From assembly GCF_025630775.1 (NCBI RefSeq), contig NZ_JAOSZE010000041.1, forward strand, positions 39,221 through 103,220: a stretch of DNA of 64,000 nt, in the 5' to 3' direction. Shown piece after piece: positions 1 to 8,258 of this stretch. The notes under the pieces were generated by a model. The model searched no databases. It was not told the origin of the DNA and saw only the letters and a program-made list of their open reading frames with translations. This DNA comes from Actinoplanes sp. KI2 (GTDB lineage: Bacteria > Actinomycetota > Actinomycetes > Mycobacteriales > Micromonosporaceae). The number at the start of each line of letters is the position of its first letter. Within the stretch, counting starts at the first letter, position 1. Made by a program: the position numbers and the translations under genes.

Positions 1-293
1 TCCTGGCCCAGCCCGCAGCCGACCACGACCGCGGTCCGGCCCTCGGCCTTCATCTGGGCGAGGGCATCGACAAGCGGCGGACTGGCCGCTCGGCGTTCCC
101 ACGGCATCTTGACCGATCCGGAGCGGCCCGCCGCGTAGAGCGGCTCGAACCATCCGGTCGGGTCGTCGGCCGCGAGCGATCGCTTGGCGAGCTCGGCGGT
201 CAGCGGCTGCCAGTCCGGCAGAGCATCCTTCTCGGCCACCACCCCACCCTGCCACGCAGTGGCATAACCGTCGATTGTGTCGGTTGTGTCCAT
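1..293 (-). CDS. SAM-dependent methyltransferase, N-terminal part, cut by window edge
   Basis: Reading the minus strand from the ATG at 293 gives an open frame of about 97 codons that runs off the left edge. It starts MDTTDTIDGYATAWQGG and ends in VVVGCGLGQD, which matches glycine-rich motif I of class I methyltransferases, where S-adenosylmethionine binds. The residues before it (DDPTGWFEPLYAAG, MPWERRAASPPL) resemble the N-terminal part of TPMT-like and general class I methyltransferases. The substrate cannot be told from this fragment. It is too short and edge-truncated for a default ORF listing, but codon use is normal for this genome. No clear Shine-Dalgarno sequence precedes the ATG. 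Confidence 0.75.
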   Translation of the reverse strand, partial: MDTTDTIDGYATAWQGGVVAEKDALPDWQPLTAELAKRSLAADDPTGWFEPLYAAGRSGSVKMPWERRAASPPLVDALAQMKAEGRTAVVVGCGLGQ

Positions 294-390
294 CGGTGGC
301 TCCAAGGTAGCCGAGGGACATGTTCTTCCCTTTACCTGGAAAGCCAAGATCGCCTAGCCGGAGCTGTCACGGCTCATCTGACCCGGATCC

Positions 391-480
391 GTAACGCATC
401 AACTGAAGCCCGACAACTGGCCGACTGTCTTGTCTGACTCCGCTTGATGCGTTACACCCCGGCTTCAGTTGATGCGTGAC
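391..480. repeat. Inverted repeat triplet, possible insertion-element ends
   Basis: GTAACGCATCAACTGAAGCC at 391-410 recurs inverted at 461-480 with 19 of 20 bases matching. A shorter inverted copy, TTGATGCGTTAC at 444-455, matches the first 12 bases exactly. Nothing in the 90 bp between them is coding. Such copies look like terminal inverted repeats left by transposon insertion and excision, or like operator sites. The intergenic stretch 294-537 holds nothing else I recognise. Confidence 0.5.
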
Positions 481-537
481 ACTCCGCCGCGTGCTGGGTT
501 AGATCTGGCGCGGACTAGCCCGGAACGGGCTCTGCCT

Positions 538-1314
538 TTAGGCACTAGTGGGGACGACGCTAGTAACGAGTCGCAGCATTTCGGTTGCGATTCCTGGTGT
601 ACAGGCGATCAAACTGGAGGACTTCAGCGTGTAATCGCTGCCGTCTGTGTCCACTACGGCAGCGCCGGCTTCGCGTGCGATGACGGCTCCTGCCAGCATG
701 TCCCACGGATGGTTGGATAGAGTGATAGAGGCGTCGATACGTCCAGTCGCTAGCCACGCCAGATCGGCTGCCGCTGTTCCAACCATCCGAATGCGCTGTA
801 CTGTGGCAGCGAGTCTACCGGTGAGAGCGACCCGAACGATGTTTTTCTCCTCGGCACCGGGGCCGACTGCGTAGTCGCCAATAGCTGCGATTGCGTCTTC
901 TACCTTGCTGGTCCGGCTTACGGCTAGCCGTCGTCTACCGGAAAAAGCACCCTGGCCTGTGAGTGCCGAGTACGTTTCGTTTAGAAACGGAAGGCTTATT
1001 ACTCCCAATGTGGGGCGTGCGTGCTCTATCAACCCAAGCGTTACGCCGCATAGCGGGATTCCCCTTAGGAAGTTCGCGGTCCCGTCGATAGGGTCAAGTA
1101 CCCATGTGGTCTCGGGATTACCTGATCCGCCTTCTTCCTCTCCCAAGATTCCGATGTGCGGCGTTCGCTCACTAAGCAGGCGCTTGACCTCTCGTTCGAT
1201 TTCGATGTCAAGCTCCGACGCCATGTCTCGATCACCCTTCGAGGTGACGATGCCCGGGACTCGCCGCCTCATCATGTCGGACGCTACGGCTACGGCGTCG
1301 AGCGCAATACGCAT
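538..1314 (-). CDS. Inositol monophosphatase family protein
   Basis: About 258 residues from the ATG at 1314, the usual length of this family. The metal-binding signatures are visible in order: GEEEGG (near residue 60), DPIDGTANFL (near residue 80) and WDMLAGAVIAREAG (near residue 210). Family members are Mg-dependent phosphatases acting on inositol phosphates, histidinol phosphate or 3'-phosphoadenosine nucleotides; the substrate is not determined here. The frame stays open upstream to 1440, but that extension lies antisense to an integrase remnant and does not look like this family, so I start at 1314. Many codons end in A or T (for example CTA, AGT, GCA), unlike the neighbours, which suggests recent acquisition. 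Stop-side neighbour is the inverted repeat cluster at 391-480. Confidence 0.85.
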   Translation of the reverse strand: MRIALDAVAVASDMMRRRVPGIVTSKGDRDMASELDIEIEREVKRLLSERTPHIGILGEEEGGSGNPETTWVLDPIDGTANFLRGIPLCGVTLGLIEHARPTLGVISLPFLNETYSALTGQGAFSGRRRLAVSRTSKVEDAIAAIGDYAVGPGAEEKNIVRVALTGRLAATVQRIRMVGTAAADLAWLATGRIDASITLSNHPWDMLAGAVIAREAGAAVVDTDGSDYTLKSSSLIACTPGIATEMLRLVTSVVPTSA

Positions 1315-1320
1315 AAGTAC

Positions 1321-1701
1321 GGCAAGACCGGAGCCGCCCTTACACGCAGCTACTTCAACACCGGCGTCTGGTGGCCGGCCGCCGATGCGGCCGGCATCAC
1401 GCACGAGCGTAAGAACGGTATGCACGCACTGCGGCACCACTACGCCTCAGTTCTGCTTGACGCTGGCGAGTCGATCAGGGCCCTTGCCGAATACTTGGGC
1501 CACGCGGACGCCGGATTCACCCTCCGGACCTACACCCATCTACTGCCGACCAGCGAAGGCCGGACCCGGCGGGCCATCGACCGGGCACTCGGCGACGGGG
1601 GCGCCCGATCAGGCCGGGGACGACTCGCCCGTACACGCCGGACGGCCCGTGGACGGCCTGCACGGCACCTGTGGGCACACACCCGCAGGTCACAGGTCTA
1701 G
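1321..1701 (+). pseudogene. Tyrosine recombinase (phage-type integrase), C-terminal remnant
   Basis: The plus-strand frame carries the catalytic end of a tyrosine recombinase: GMHALRHHYASVLLDAG (H-x-x-R box), AEYLGHADAGFT (the GH box) and RTYTHLLP with the nucleophilic tyrosine. The SAM-like DNA-binding domain and the first catalytic arginine are missing, so only about 127 of the usual 370-400 residues remain. Similarity begins near 1321, directly beside the start codon of the divergent monophosphatase gene, so the break is a junction rather than scattered decay. The frame upstream of 1321 is antisense to the monophosphatase gene and unrelated. The fragment cannot be active as an integrase. 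Confidence 0.8.
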
Positions 1702-1749
1702 CTCGTTCAGTACCACTTCGACTGGCAACTGGCGGCGTAGCGAGGACCG

Positions 1750-2823
1750 TCAGCGCGGCAGCAGCACCACGTCGGCGATGACCGCGCCGTCGTCGGTCAG
1801 GCGTGCCCGCGCCGGGCTGTCGTAGACCACGAGCACCCGGTCGTCGCCGAGCATGCTGATGCCCTCGGCGTGGTCGTCGCCCTCGCCGTACGCGATCTCC
1901 AGCTCCCGGGTGATCAGGTCGTCGCGCACGATGGTGGGGATGTCGGCGGTCGCCGCGCCGTGCCACCGGTAGATCCGCACCGGCCCGTCCAGGTCCATCG
2001 TGGGCCCGGCCAGGATCAGCAGGTCGTCGCCGTGCGGGCAGAGGTCGCGGACGCCCAGCCCGTCGAGGTCGAGCACGTGTTTGCGGTACGGCAGCCGCTC
2101 CGGGAAGTCGCGCAGGCGCAGCCTCGTGGGGTCGTCGGCGTCGACGTACGGTCGCAGCTCCAGCACGAACGCCCAGCCGCGCAGCACCGGCCCGCGCAGG
2201 CCCAGGTAGACCCGGTCGCCACGGACCGCGATCCCCTCGATGTCCAGCCCGTTGTCCTTGCCGGGAATCGGCAGGAACGGCCCGAGGTGCTCGTCGTCGC
2301 GCAGCAGCGACCGCAGGTTGTCGCGGCGGCGCAGGGCCGCGGGGCGGTGCCGGACGCCGTCGACCTCCACCTCGCGGACCGGGGTCGGCACGCCGTCCAC
2401 GTCGGCGATCGGCAGGCGTACGAGAATCTGGCGGTTGTCCTGGCCCTCCACCCGCGCCAGCCGCTTCAGCGCGCCCCGGCCCTCGTGCTGCTCCTTGATC
2501 TGCTTGCGGCGCAGGCTGTGCGAGCCGACCGCCCAGAGGAAGTCGCCGGCGCGGGCCAGGCCCTCGACGTCGGCCTCCTCGTTCTCGTCGTCGCCGGGGA
2601 GGTCGACGAAGTCGGCGAGCCGGAACGTGGTCTCGTCGCCGAACTCGGCCGCCTTCTCCGGATGGTCGGCGAGCAGCCGCTCGAGGGTCGCCGTCTCGTC
2701 GCCGGCGATCCAGAGCACGTGCCCGTCCAGCCGGACCGCGGAGAGGTTGGTGTGCGTGGCGGCGGCCTGGGACGTCTCCCCGAAGCGCAACCGAACCGTG
2801 TAGTCGACCGTCATGGTCGTCAT
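1750..2823 (-). CDS. DUF3616 domain-containing protein
   Basis: About 357 residues starting MTTMTVDYTVRLRF. The sequence matches the DUF3616 family as I know it: LSAVRLDGHVLWIAGDE at the start, ADVEGLARAGDFLWAVGSHS in the middle, NGLDIEGIAVRGDRVYLGLR and DGLGVRDLCPHGDDLLILAG later. These repeated D-x-E-G blocks suggest a beta-propeller-like fold. No signal peptide, so probably cytoplasmic; the function is unknown. Start choice is open: ATGs at 2823 and 2814 and a GTG at 2841 are all in frame and none has a good ribosome-binding site. It lies about 30 bp downstream of the peptidase gene on the same strand and may be cotranscribed with it. Confidence 0.75.
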   Translation of the reverse strand: MTTMTVDYTVRLRFGETSQAAATHTNLSAVRLDGHVLWIAGDETATLERLLADHPEKAAEFGDETTFRLADFVDLPGDDENEEADVEGLARAGDFLWAVGSHSLRRKQIKEQHEGRGALKRLARVEGQDNRQILVRLPIADVDGVPTPVREVEVDGVRHRPAALRRRDNLRSLLRDDEHLGPFLPIPGKDNGLDIEGIAVRGDRVYLGLRGPVLRGWAFVLELRPYVDADDPTRLRLRDFPERLPYRKHVLDLDGLGVRDLCPHGDDLLILAGPTMDLDGPVRIYRWHGAATADIPTIVRDDLITRELEIAYGEGDDHAEGISMLGDDRVLVVYDSPARARLTDDGAVIADVVLLPR

Positions 2824-2854
2824 CGTGGCAGCCGCACGCACGCCCGCCGATCGG

Positions 2855-4237
2855 TCAGCTCGACGGCTGAGGGGCGGCGGCCGGCGAGTGGTTGCCGGCC
2901 CGGTCCACCGAGCGCACGCCGAAGAACACGTTGTCCTTGGAAAGATCGATGGTGTACGTGGTGACGTTGCCGACGAAGCGCGAGCTCGTCCAGTCCGGTG
3001 CGGTCGTCTCGCGCCAGAGCACCTCGTAGCCAGCCAGATCCGGCTCGGGGTTCGCCGTCCAGCGCAGCGTGGTCTGGTTGGTCAGCTGGGTCGTGTCGAT
3101 CACCACGCCCTTGGGGGTGCCGGGCGCCTGGGCGAGCGTCCACAGTGTGGCGGCGTTCACCCGGGCCACCCGTGCGATGTACGCGAAGTCGCAGAACTCG
3201 ATCAGGTCGCCGTACTGGACGCCGTTCTCCACGCGTACGTCCTGATGTTCGTGGTTGAAGTTCTCCCGCGGCTCGGTGAAGCGCCCGGCCGGGTAGCCGC
3301 GCAGCAGGAACGAGATGTGGTCGCTGCCGCGCAGGTAGCGGTCCCGGCGCCAGATCGTCCGCACGTTCATCCCGGTCTGCGGGTTGCTCGCCACGTCGTC
3401 GACGAAGCGGCCGAGCTGCCGGGACGGCCCGTCGTTCTCGCCGCCGACGCTCTGCCGGACGGCGGCCTGGGCCGGGGTCTCCGAGGTCGGCACCCCCTCG
3501 ACGAAGAGCCGGACGGTGTGCGGGTCGGCGGGCGTGCCGTCGTGGGCGTCGCCGGTGCCGACGATGTCGTTGCTGAACATGCCCTGGATGTCGGTGCCCG
3601 CGTCCTTGAACGACTGGGCCAGGTGGTCGGAGCCGTAGAGGCCCTGCTCCTCGCCGGCCACCGCGGCGAACACGATGGTCGCCTCGGGCGAGCGGGTGGC
3701 CAGCACCCGGGCCAGCTCCATGATCACGGCGACGCCGGAGCCGTCGTCGTCGGCGCCGGGAGCGTCGCTGGTCGCGTTCAACACGTCGGTCACCCGGGAG
3801 TCGTAGTGGCCGGTCACCACGTACGTGCGGGCCGGGGTGACCGCGCCGCGCAGGGTGGCCACGACGTTGGTGATCCGGGTGGGCACCGGGATGCGGTTGG
3901 AGACCGGCTGGATGAAGGACTGCAGCTCGACGGTCATCCGGCCGTTCGACGCCGCCGCGTAGCGCTGCAACTCGGCGAAGATCCAGTCGCGGGCGGCGCC
4001 GATGCCCCGGGCGGGGTCGTCCTGCACCGACAGGGTGTGCCGGGTGCCGAAGGAGACCAGCTTGCGGATCGTCGCCTCGATCCGCCTCGGGTCGATCTCC
4101 CGGAGGATCGCGCGCAGCTCGGGCGCGGGGGAGGGCTTGCGGCGCTCGGCCGCCAGCGCCTCGCCCGAGGTCGAGACGCCGGCGGCGAGGGTCGCCGCGG
4201 ACACCGTCAGAAACGTTCGCCGAGTCGACTTGGCCAT
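2855..4237 (-). CDS. Secreted M28-family zinc aminopeptidase with C-terminal FnIII domain
   Basis: About 460 residues. The N-terminus MAKSTRRTFLTVSAATLAAG has a Tat-type signal (S-T-R-R-T-F-L), so export in folded form is likely. The M28 di-zinc peptidase motifs follow: VVTGHYDSRV, APGADDDGSGVAVIMELA, FAAVAGEEQGLYGS and, near the end of the domain, GSDHISFLLRGYPAG. The last 90 or so residues (WTANPEPDLAGYEVLWRE) form a fibronectin type III-like module. Known family members remove N-terminal amino acids from peptides outside the cell. The start at 4237 is preferred over 4246 because it places the twin arginines at the usual distance. A tandem repeat lies in its upstream region. Confidence 0.88.
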   Translation of the reverse strand: MAKSTRRTFLTVSAATLAAGVSTSGEALAAERRKPSPAPELRAILREIDPRRIEATIRKLVSFGTRHTLSVQDDPARGIGAARDWIFAELQRYAAASNGRMTVELQSFIQPVSNRIPVPTRITNVVATLRGAVTPARTYVVTGHYDSRVTDVLNATSDAPGADDDGSGVAVIMELARVLATRSPEATIVFAAVAGEEQGLYGSDHLAQSFKDAGTDIQGMFSNDIVGTGDAHDGTPADPHTVRLFVEGVPTSETPAQAAVRQSVGGENDGPSRQLGRFVDDVASNPQTGMNVRTIWRRDRYLRGSDHISFLLRGYPAGRFTEPRENFNHEHQDVRVENGVQYGDLIEFCDFAYIARVARVNAATLWTLAQAPGTPKGVVIDTTQLTNQTTLRWTANPEPDLAGYEVLWRETTAPDWTSSRFVGNVTTYTIDLSKDNVFFGVRSVDRAGNHSPAAAPQPSS

Positions 4238-4308
4238 GCCGACCACTCTCGTCCTACGTCGACGACATGTCCACGGGCGTCGATATTTCCGCGAGGGGTA
4301 CGCCCGGG

Positions 4309-4395
4309 GCTGTTCCGCCCCGGATCGTTCCGCCCCGGATCGTTCCGCCCCGGGATCGTTCCGCCCCGGGATCGTTCCGCCCCGGGGCCGTCCGC
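4309..4395. repeat. Short tandem repeat array, unit about 17 bp
   Basis: The unit GTTCCGCCCCGGGATC, with one-base length variation, is repeated about five times in the gap between the peptidase gene and the Pro/Ala-rich protein gene. It sits just upstream of the peptidase start, so it could lie in its promoter or leader. Slippage-prone arrays like this often vary between strains; no function is evident. Confidence 0.7.
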
Positions 4396-4428
4396 CCGGG
4401 CTCGGCCGTCGGGCCCGGGTGGACTCCG

Positions 4429-5088
4429 TCAGGACGAGGCCGAGGGGGCCGGGGTCGGGGCGCTCGGGGTCGGGGCATTCGGGTTCGGCACCGGGCCGGG
4501 CTGGTGGTTGGTGCCGGGCGGGAACTGCCGGAAGCGGCGGCCGTCCTGGCCGGGGCCCATGCCGGGGCCGCCGCGCCGGCCGGGGCCGTTCTCGAAGCGG
4601 GAGTGGTGCCTGTCGCCGTGCCCGAAGTGGGTCAGCGCCGCGCCGACCGCGACCACACCGGCACCGGCCACGCAGCCGATCAACAGCAGCGCGATGGCCA
4701 GCAGCAGCGGCACCCGGCGGTCGTACCAGCGCGGGCCGCGCGGCGGGCGCTGCTGCCAGGTCTGCGGCCCGGCCGGCTGCCAGGCACCGGGCGCCGGCTG
4801 CGTGGGCGGCGGCTGCTCGGCCGCGACAGGCTGCTCGGCCGCGGGCTGCTCGGCGGTCGGCCCCGAAGCGGCGGGCGCTGCGGCGGCGGGCGCTGCGGCG
4901 GCCCCTGCGGCGGCGGGTCCCGAAGCGGCGGGCGCTGCGGCGGCGGGCCCCGCGGCGGCCGGCTGGGAAGCGGCCGGCTGGGAAGCGGCCGGCTGGGCGG
5001 CGGCGGGCTGCTCCGCCGGGGTGGCGGGCACCGCGGGCTGCGGCTCGGTGGGCTCGTCGGGCGAGGGTGCGGGGTTTCTATCGGTCAT
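4429..5088 (-). CDS. Pro/Ala-rich single-pass membrane protein
   Basis: About 219 residues from the ATG at 5088. Residues 1-110 are low complexity, with repeats of the type QPAAS and SGPAAAG; WYDRR precedes one hydrophobic helix (VPLLLAIALLLIGCVAGAGV, about residues 125-150). The tail is rich in Gly, Arg, Pro and Asn (GPGRRGGPGMGPGQDGRRF). Topology suggests a cytoplasmic Pro/Ala-rich arm and an outside tail. I recognise no catalytic domain and the function is unknown. The frame extends 14 codons upstream to 5130, but MTDRNPAP at 5088 is the more natural start. The alanine repeats also make the DNA locally repetitive. Confidence 0.65.
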   Translation of the reverse strand: MTDRNPAPSPDEPTEPQPAVPATPAEQPAAAQPAASQPAASQPAAAGPAAAAPAASGPAAAGAAAAPAAAAPAASGPTAEQPAAEQPVAAEQPPPTQPAPGAWQPAGPQTWQQRPPRGPRWYDRRVPLLLAIALLLIGCVAGAGVVAVGAALTHFGHGDRHHSRFENGPGRRGGPGMGPGQDGRRFRQFPPGTNHQPGPVPNPNAPTPSAPTPAPSASS

Positions 5089-5191
5089 CGCTGAACTCCG
5101 TAGGTGCGGGCGTTCACCAAGGATCGGCACGCTTCCTGAAAGGTGAGCCCACCGCAGGCTAAGAAACGGCTAAGAACCGCGCGAGCACCAC

Positions 5192-5845
5192 CTATGAATC
5201 GCGCAGGGCGTCGTCGATGCCCGGCTCGTGCCGGCCCAGGAAGACCGGGTCGCGATGCGAGATCGTGTCGAACGCCGCCTTCAGGATCGCGCCCTGTTCC
5301 CGGACGTACGAGTGTGCCCACGGCTCCGTGTAGATGCGCACCGAGTCGTCGCCCACCCCGGACGCGTCGATGCCCTGGCTGCGACACAGCGTCACGGCCC
5401 GGTCGATGTGGTAGCTCTGGGTCACCACGATGGCCTTGCGGACGCCGAAGACGCGTTTGGCCCGCGCGCACGAGTCGTACGTGTCGAAGCCGGCGTAGTC
5501 GAGCACCACCTGGGCGGCGGGCACGCCCCGGGCGACCAGGTAGACCTGCATCGAGCCGGGCTCGTCGTACTCCCAGCGGCTGTGGTCGCCGGAGACCAGG
5601 ATCGCCCGCACCTTCCCCTCGTCGAGCAGGCGCTTCGCGATGTCCAGCCGGGCCGCGAGGAACGGCGACGGCTCGCCGCCCGGGTAGACCTCGGCGCCCA
5701 GCACGATCGCCACCGGCGCGGGCGGGACGGAGCTTTCGTCGTACACATGCCCGAAAGCCTCGGCCCGCACCCAGAGGGAGCAGAACGACGCGGCGGTGAT
5801 CGCGATCGCGGCGGCGATCGCGCCCGGGAAGAGTATGCGGCGCAT
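5192..5845 (-). CDS. YdcF/SanA-like (DUF218) membrane-anchored protein
   Basis: About 217 residues with one N-terminal membrane helix (PGAIAAAIAITAASFCSLWV) followed by a DUF218 domain. Characteristic blocks are APVAIVLGAEVYPGG, ARLDIAKRLLDEGKVRAILVSGD, YDEPGSMQVYL, LDYAGFDTYDSCARAK and VTQSYHIDRAVTLCR. E. coli SanA, of this family, affects envelope barrier function and vancomycin sensitivity; the biochemical activity is not settled. The start is uncertain: a TTG at 5887 and GTG at 5860 are in frame, and I prefer the ATG at 5845, which leaves the helix intact. None has a strong ribosome-binding site. Confidence 0.8.
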   Translation of the reverse strand: MRRILFPGAIAAAIAITAASFCSLWVRAEAFGHVYDESSVPPAPVAIVLGAEVYPGGEPSPFLAARLDIAKRLLDEGKVRAILVSGDHSRWEYDEPGSMQVYLVARGVPAAQVVLDYAGFDTYDSCARAKRVFGVRKAIVVTQSYHIDRAVTLCRSQGIDASGVGDDSVRIYTEPWAHSYVREQGAILKAAFDTISHRDPVFLGRHEPGIDDALRDS

Positions 5846-5900
5846 GATCCGGAGCAGCACGCCGCCGAGAATGCCAGGTCGAGTCAATGCGGCTGGACGA

Positions 5901-8144
5901 TCAGCCGATCCGGAAGGGCGCCCGCAGCAGGTCGGACTCGCGGGACGAGGGGCCGACCAGCAGCTCGAAGTCGCCCGGCTCGACGACCCGGCGGCCGTCG
6001 GCGGTGACCAGCGTGCAGGCCGCGGCCGGCAGCTCGATCTCGACCGTGACCGACCGGCCGGCCGGCACGGTGACCTGGCGGTAGGCCTTCAGCTCCCGGA
6101 CGGCCCAGGTCACGCTGGTGACCAGGTCACTCACGTACGCCTGAATGGTCTCCAAGGACGGCCTTGTCCCGGTGTTGGTCAGGGTGAGGCGGGCCTCGAT
6201 CATCCCGTCCTGGCCGATTTGCTCGTTGCTGACGGACAAATCTGAATACTCGACCGTTGTGTACGACAAGCCCTCGCCGAAGACGAACAGCGGATCTTGC
6301 GTGAGGTCGGCGTATCGCGTCCCGTGCTGGCCGCGGATCTGGTTGTAGTAGACCGGCTGCTGGCCGACGTGGCGCGGCACCGACAGCGGCATCCGCCCGC
6401 TCGGCTCGATCAGGCCCAGCACCAGCTCGGCGATCGCCCGGCCGCCCAGCATCCCCGGGTTGAACGCCTGGATGATCGCCGCCGCGTTCAGCGCCGAGGG
6501 CGGCAGCACGCACGGCTTCGAGTCGAGCAGCACGACGATCATCGGGGTGCGGGTGGCCGCCACCGCGTCGAGCAGCGCGATCTGCCCGCCCTGCAGCTCC
6601 AGCGTCGCGGTCGACTTGTGCTCGCCGGTCAGGTTGACCGTGTCGCCGACCACCACGACCGCATAGTCGGCCCGGATCGCCTCGTCGCGGGCGAGCGAGA
6701 TCAGGTGGCTGTCGACGGGCGCGGCCTGCGAGATCGGCGGGCGGGGTTGGCCGTCCGGGTAGGTGTCGCCGTCCGGATCGGGCACCAACCGCTCGATGTC
6801 GGCGCCGCGCGCGTGGGTGATGTCCCAGTTCTCCGGGGCGACGCGCCGGAAGCCGTCCAGGACCGTCTCGATCATTTCGCGCGGGTGGCCGTCGGGCATC
6901 CAGTCGACCTGTCCGGAGTTGCCGGCCCAGTCGCCGAGCTGGGCGCTCGGGTCGTCGGCGTTCGGGCCGATCACCGCTATCCGCCGGAACCGGTCGTCCT
7001 CGAGCGGCAGGACGCCGTCGTTGCGGAGCAGGACCAGCGAGCGGCGAGCGACCTCGAGGTTGAGGTCGGCGTGCTCGGCGATGCCGATCACCTCACGCTG
7101 CCGCTGGGCGTCGGGGGCCCGGGGATTCTCGAAAAGACCCATTTCGAACTTGAGCCGCAGGATCCGGCGCACCGCGGCGTCGATCTCCGCCTCGGTGAGC
7201 AGGCCGCGGGCGACCGCCTCCTGCGCGCCCTCGAAGAAGCCCGGCGTGACCATGACCAGGTCGTTCCCGGCCCGCACGGCGACCGCGGCGGCCTCGGCGT
7301 AGTCGGCGCAGACCTTCTGCTCCCAGACCATCCGGCCCACGTTGTCCCAGTCGGTCACCAGCGTGCCGGAAAAACCCCATTCCTCCTTGAGTACGTCGTT
7401 GAGCAGCCACCGGTTCGCGGTGATCGGCACGCCGTCCATCGACTGGTACCCGAGCATGAAGACCTGGCAGCCCTCCCGGGCGACCCGCTCGAATGGCGGC
7501 AGGAACCACGAGCGCAGCTTGCGGGGGCTGATGTCGGCCTCGCTCGCGTCCCGGCCGCCCTGCGTCTCCGAATAGCCGGCGAAGTGTTTGGCGGTGGCCA
7601 GGATCCCGGTCGGGTCGGACAGCCCGCCGCCCTGGTAGCCGCGGATCATCGCGGAGCCCAGCTCGCCGATCAGGAACGGGTCCTCGCCGAACGTCTCGTC
7701 GATGCGGCCCCAGCGCAGGTCGCGGGCGATGCACAGGACCGGCGAGAAGGTCTGGTGGATGCCGGTCGCGGCCACCTCCAGGGCGGAGACCCGGGCGACC
7801 CGCTCGAGCAGGGCAGGATCCCAGGTCGCCGCCATCGCCAGCTGGGTCGGGAAGATCGTCGCGCCCGGCCAGAACGAGTGGCCGTGGATGCAGTCCTCGG
7901 CGACGAGCAGCGGGATCTGCAGCCGGGTCTTGGCGACCAGGTCGATCGCCTCCAGCATCTTCGCCGGGGACGTGTGCAGGATCGAGCCGGCCAGCTTCTC
8001 GCTGACGATCTCCTTGACGTCGTTGCGGGCGTCCAGCTGCAGCATCTGCCCGACCTTCTCCGGCAGGGACATGCGCGCGAGCAGGTCGTCGACCCGCCGC
8101 TCGACGGGCAGTGCCGGATTCTGGTAGGGCAGCTCAGCGGGCAC
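5901..8144 (-). CDS. Glycoside hydrolase family 3 (beta-glucosidase-type)
   Basis: About 747 residues from the GTG at 8144, preceded by GGAGG at good spacing. The N-terminal (beta/alpha)8 domain carries LPEKVGQMLQLD, DLRWGRIDETFGEDPFL, AKHFAGY and the nucleophile segment TLVTDWDNVG with Asp265. The second domain has GPNADDPSAQLGDWAG and VVVVGDTVNLTGE; a C-terminal FnIII-like domain ends the protein (DPLFVFGEGLSYTTVEYSD). There is no signal peptide, so it acts inside the cell on imported oligosaccharides. Family members are beta-glucosidases, beta-xylosidases or exo-glucanases; motif reading cannot separate these. Two palindromes upstream (8214-8251) suggest LacI-type repression. Confidence 0.9.
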   Translation of the reverse strand: MPAELPYQNPALPVERRVDDLLARMSLPEKVGQMLQLDARNDVKEIVSEKLAGSILHTSPAKMLEAIDLVAKTRLQIPLLVAEDCIHGHSFWPGATIFPTQLAMAATWDPALLERVARVSALEVAATGIHQTFSPVLCIARDLRWGRIDETFGEDPFLIGELGSAMIRGYQGGGLSDPTGILATAKHFAGYSETQGGRDASEADISPRKLRSWFLPPFERVAREGCQVFMLGYQSMDGVPITANRWLLNDVLKEEWGFSGTLVTDWDNVGRMVWEQKVCADYAEAAAVAVRAGNDLVMVTPGFFEGAQEAVARGLLTEAEIDAAVRRILRLKFEMGLFENPRAPDAQRQREVIGIAEHADLNLEVARRSLVLLRNDGVLPLEDDRFRRIAVIGPNADDPSAQLGDWAGNSGQVDWMPDGHPREMIETVLDGFRRVAPENWDITHARGADIERLVPDPDGDTYPDGQPRPPISQAAPVDSHLISLARDEAIRADYAVVVVGDTVNLTGEHKSTATLELQGGQIALLDAVAATRTPMIVVLLDSKPCVLPPSALNAAAIIQAFNPGMLGGRAIAELVLGLIEPSGRMPLSVPRHVGQQPVYYNQIRGQHGTRYADLTQDPLFVFGEGLSYTTVEYSDLSVSNEQIGQDGMIEARLTLTNTGTRPSLETIQAYVSDLVTSVTWAVRELKAYRQVTVPAGRSVTVEIELPAAACTLVTADGRRVVEPGDFELLVGPSSRESDLLRAPFRIG

Positions 8145-8213
8145 ACGTGCCTCCGGTCATCACGACCGCGGTGGCACGGTCTGTGGAACGCTAACAACCG
8201 GCAGTCTTCCAGC

Positions 8214-8251
8214 CCGGAACCGGTTCCGGCACCCCGGGTCGGTTCCGGAAC
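8214..8251. promoter_or_regulatory. Two palindromic operators upstream of the GH3 gene
   Basis: CCGGAACCGGTTCCGG at 8214-8229 is a perfect 16-bp palindrome, and GTTCCGGAAC at 8242-8251 is a perfect 10-bp palindrome sharing the GGAAC/GTTCC arms. Their size and central CG fit LacI-family operators. No LacI gene is adjacent; the only one in the window, at 22351, has a different site type around it. Confidence 0.55.
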
Positions 8252-8258
8252 TGTTCAC

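Noticed and set aside
4861..5020. Repeats in the Ala/Pro-rich gene as a possible CRISPR or minisatellite
   Set aside because: They are in-frame GCx/CCx codon repeats encoding a low-complexity segment; no spacers.
2813..5146. 777-codon plus-strand frame
   Set aside because: Antisense to the M28 peptidase and Pro/Ala-rich protein genes, which have clear families; composition is low complexity.
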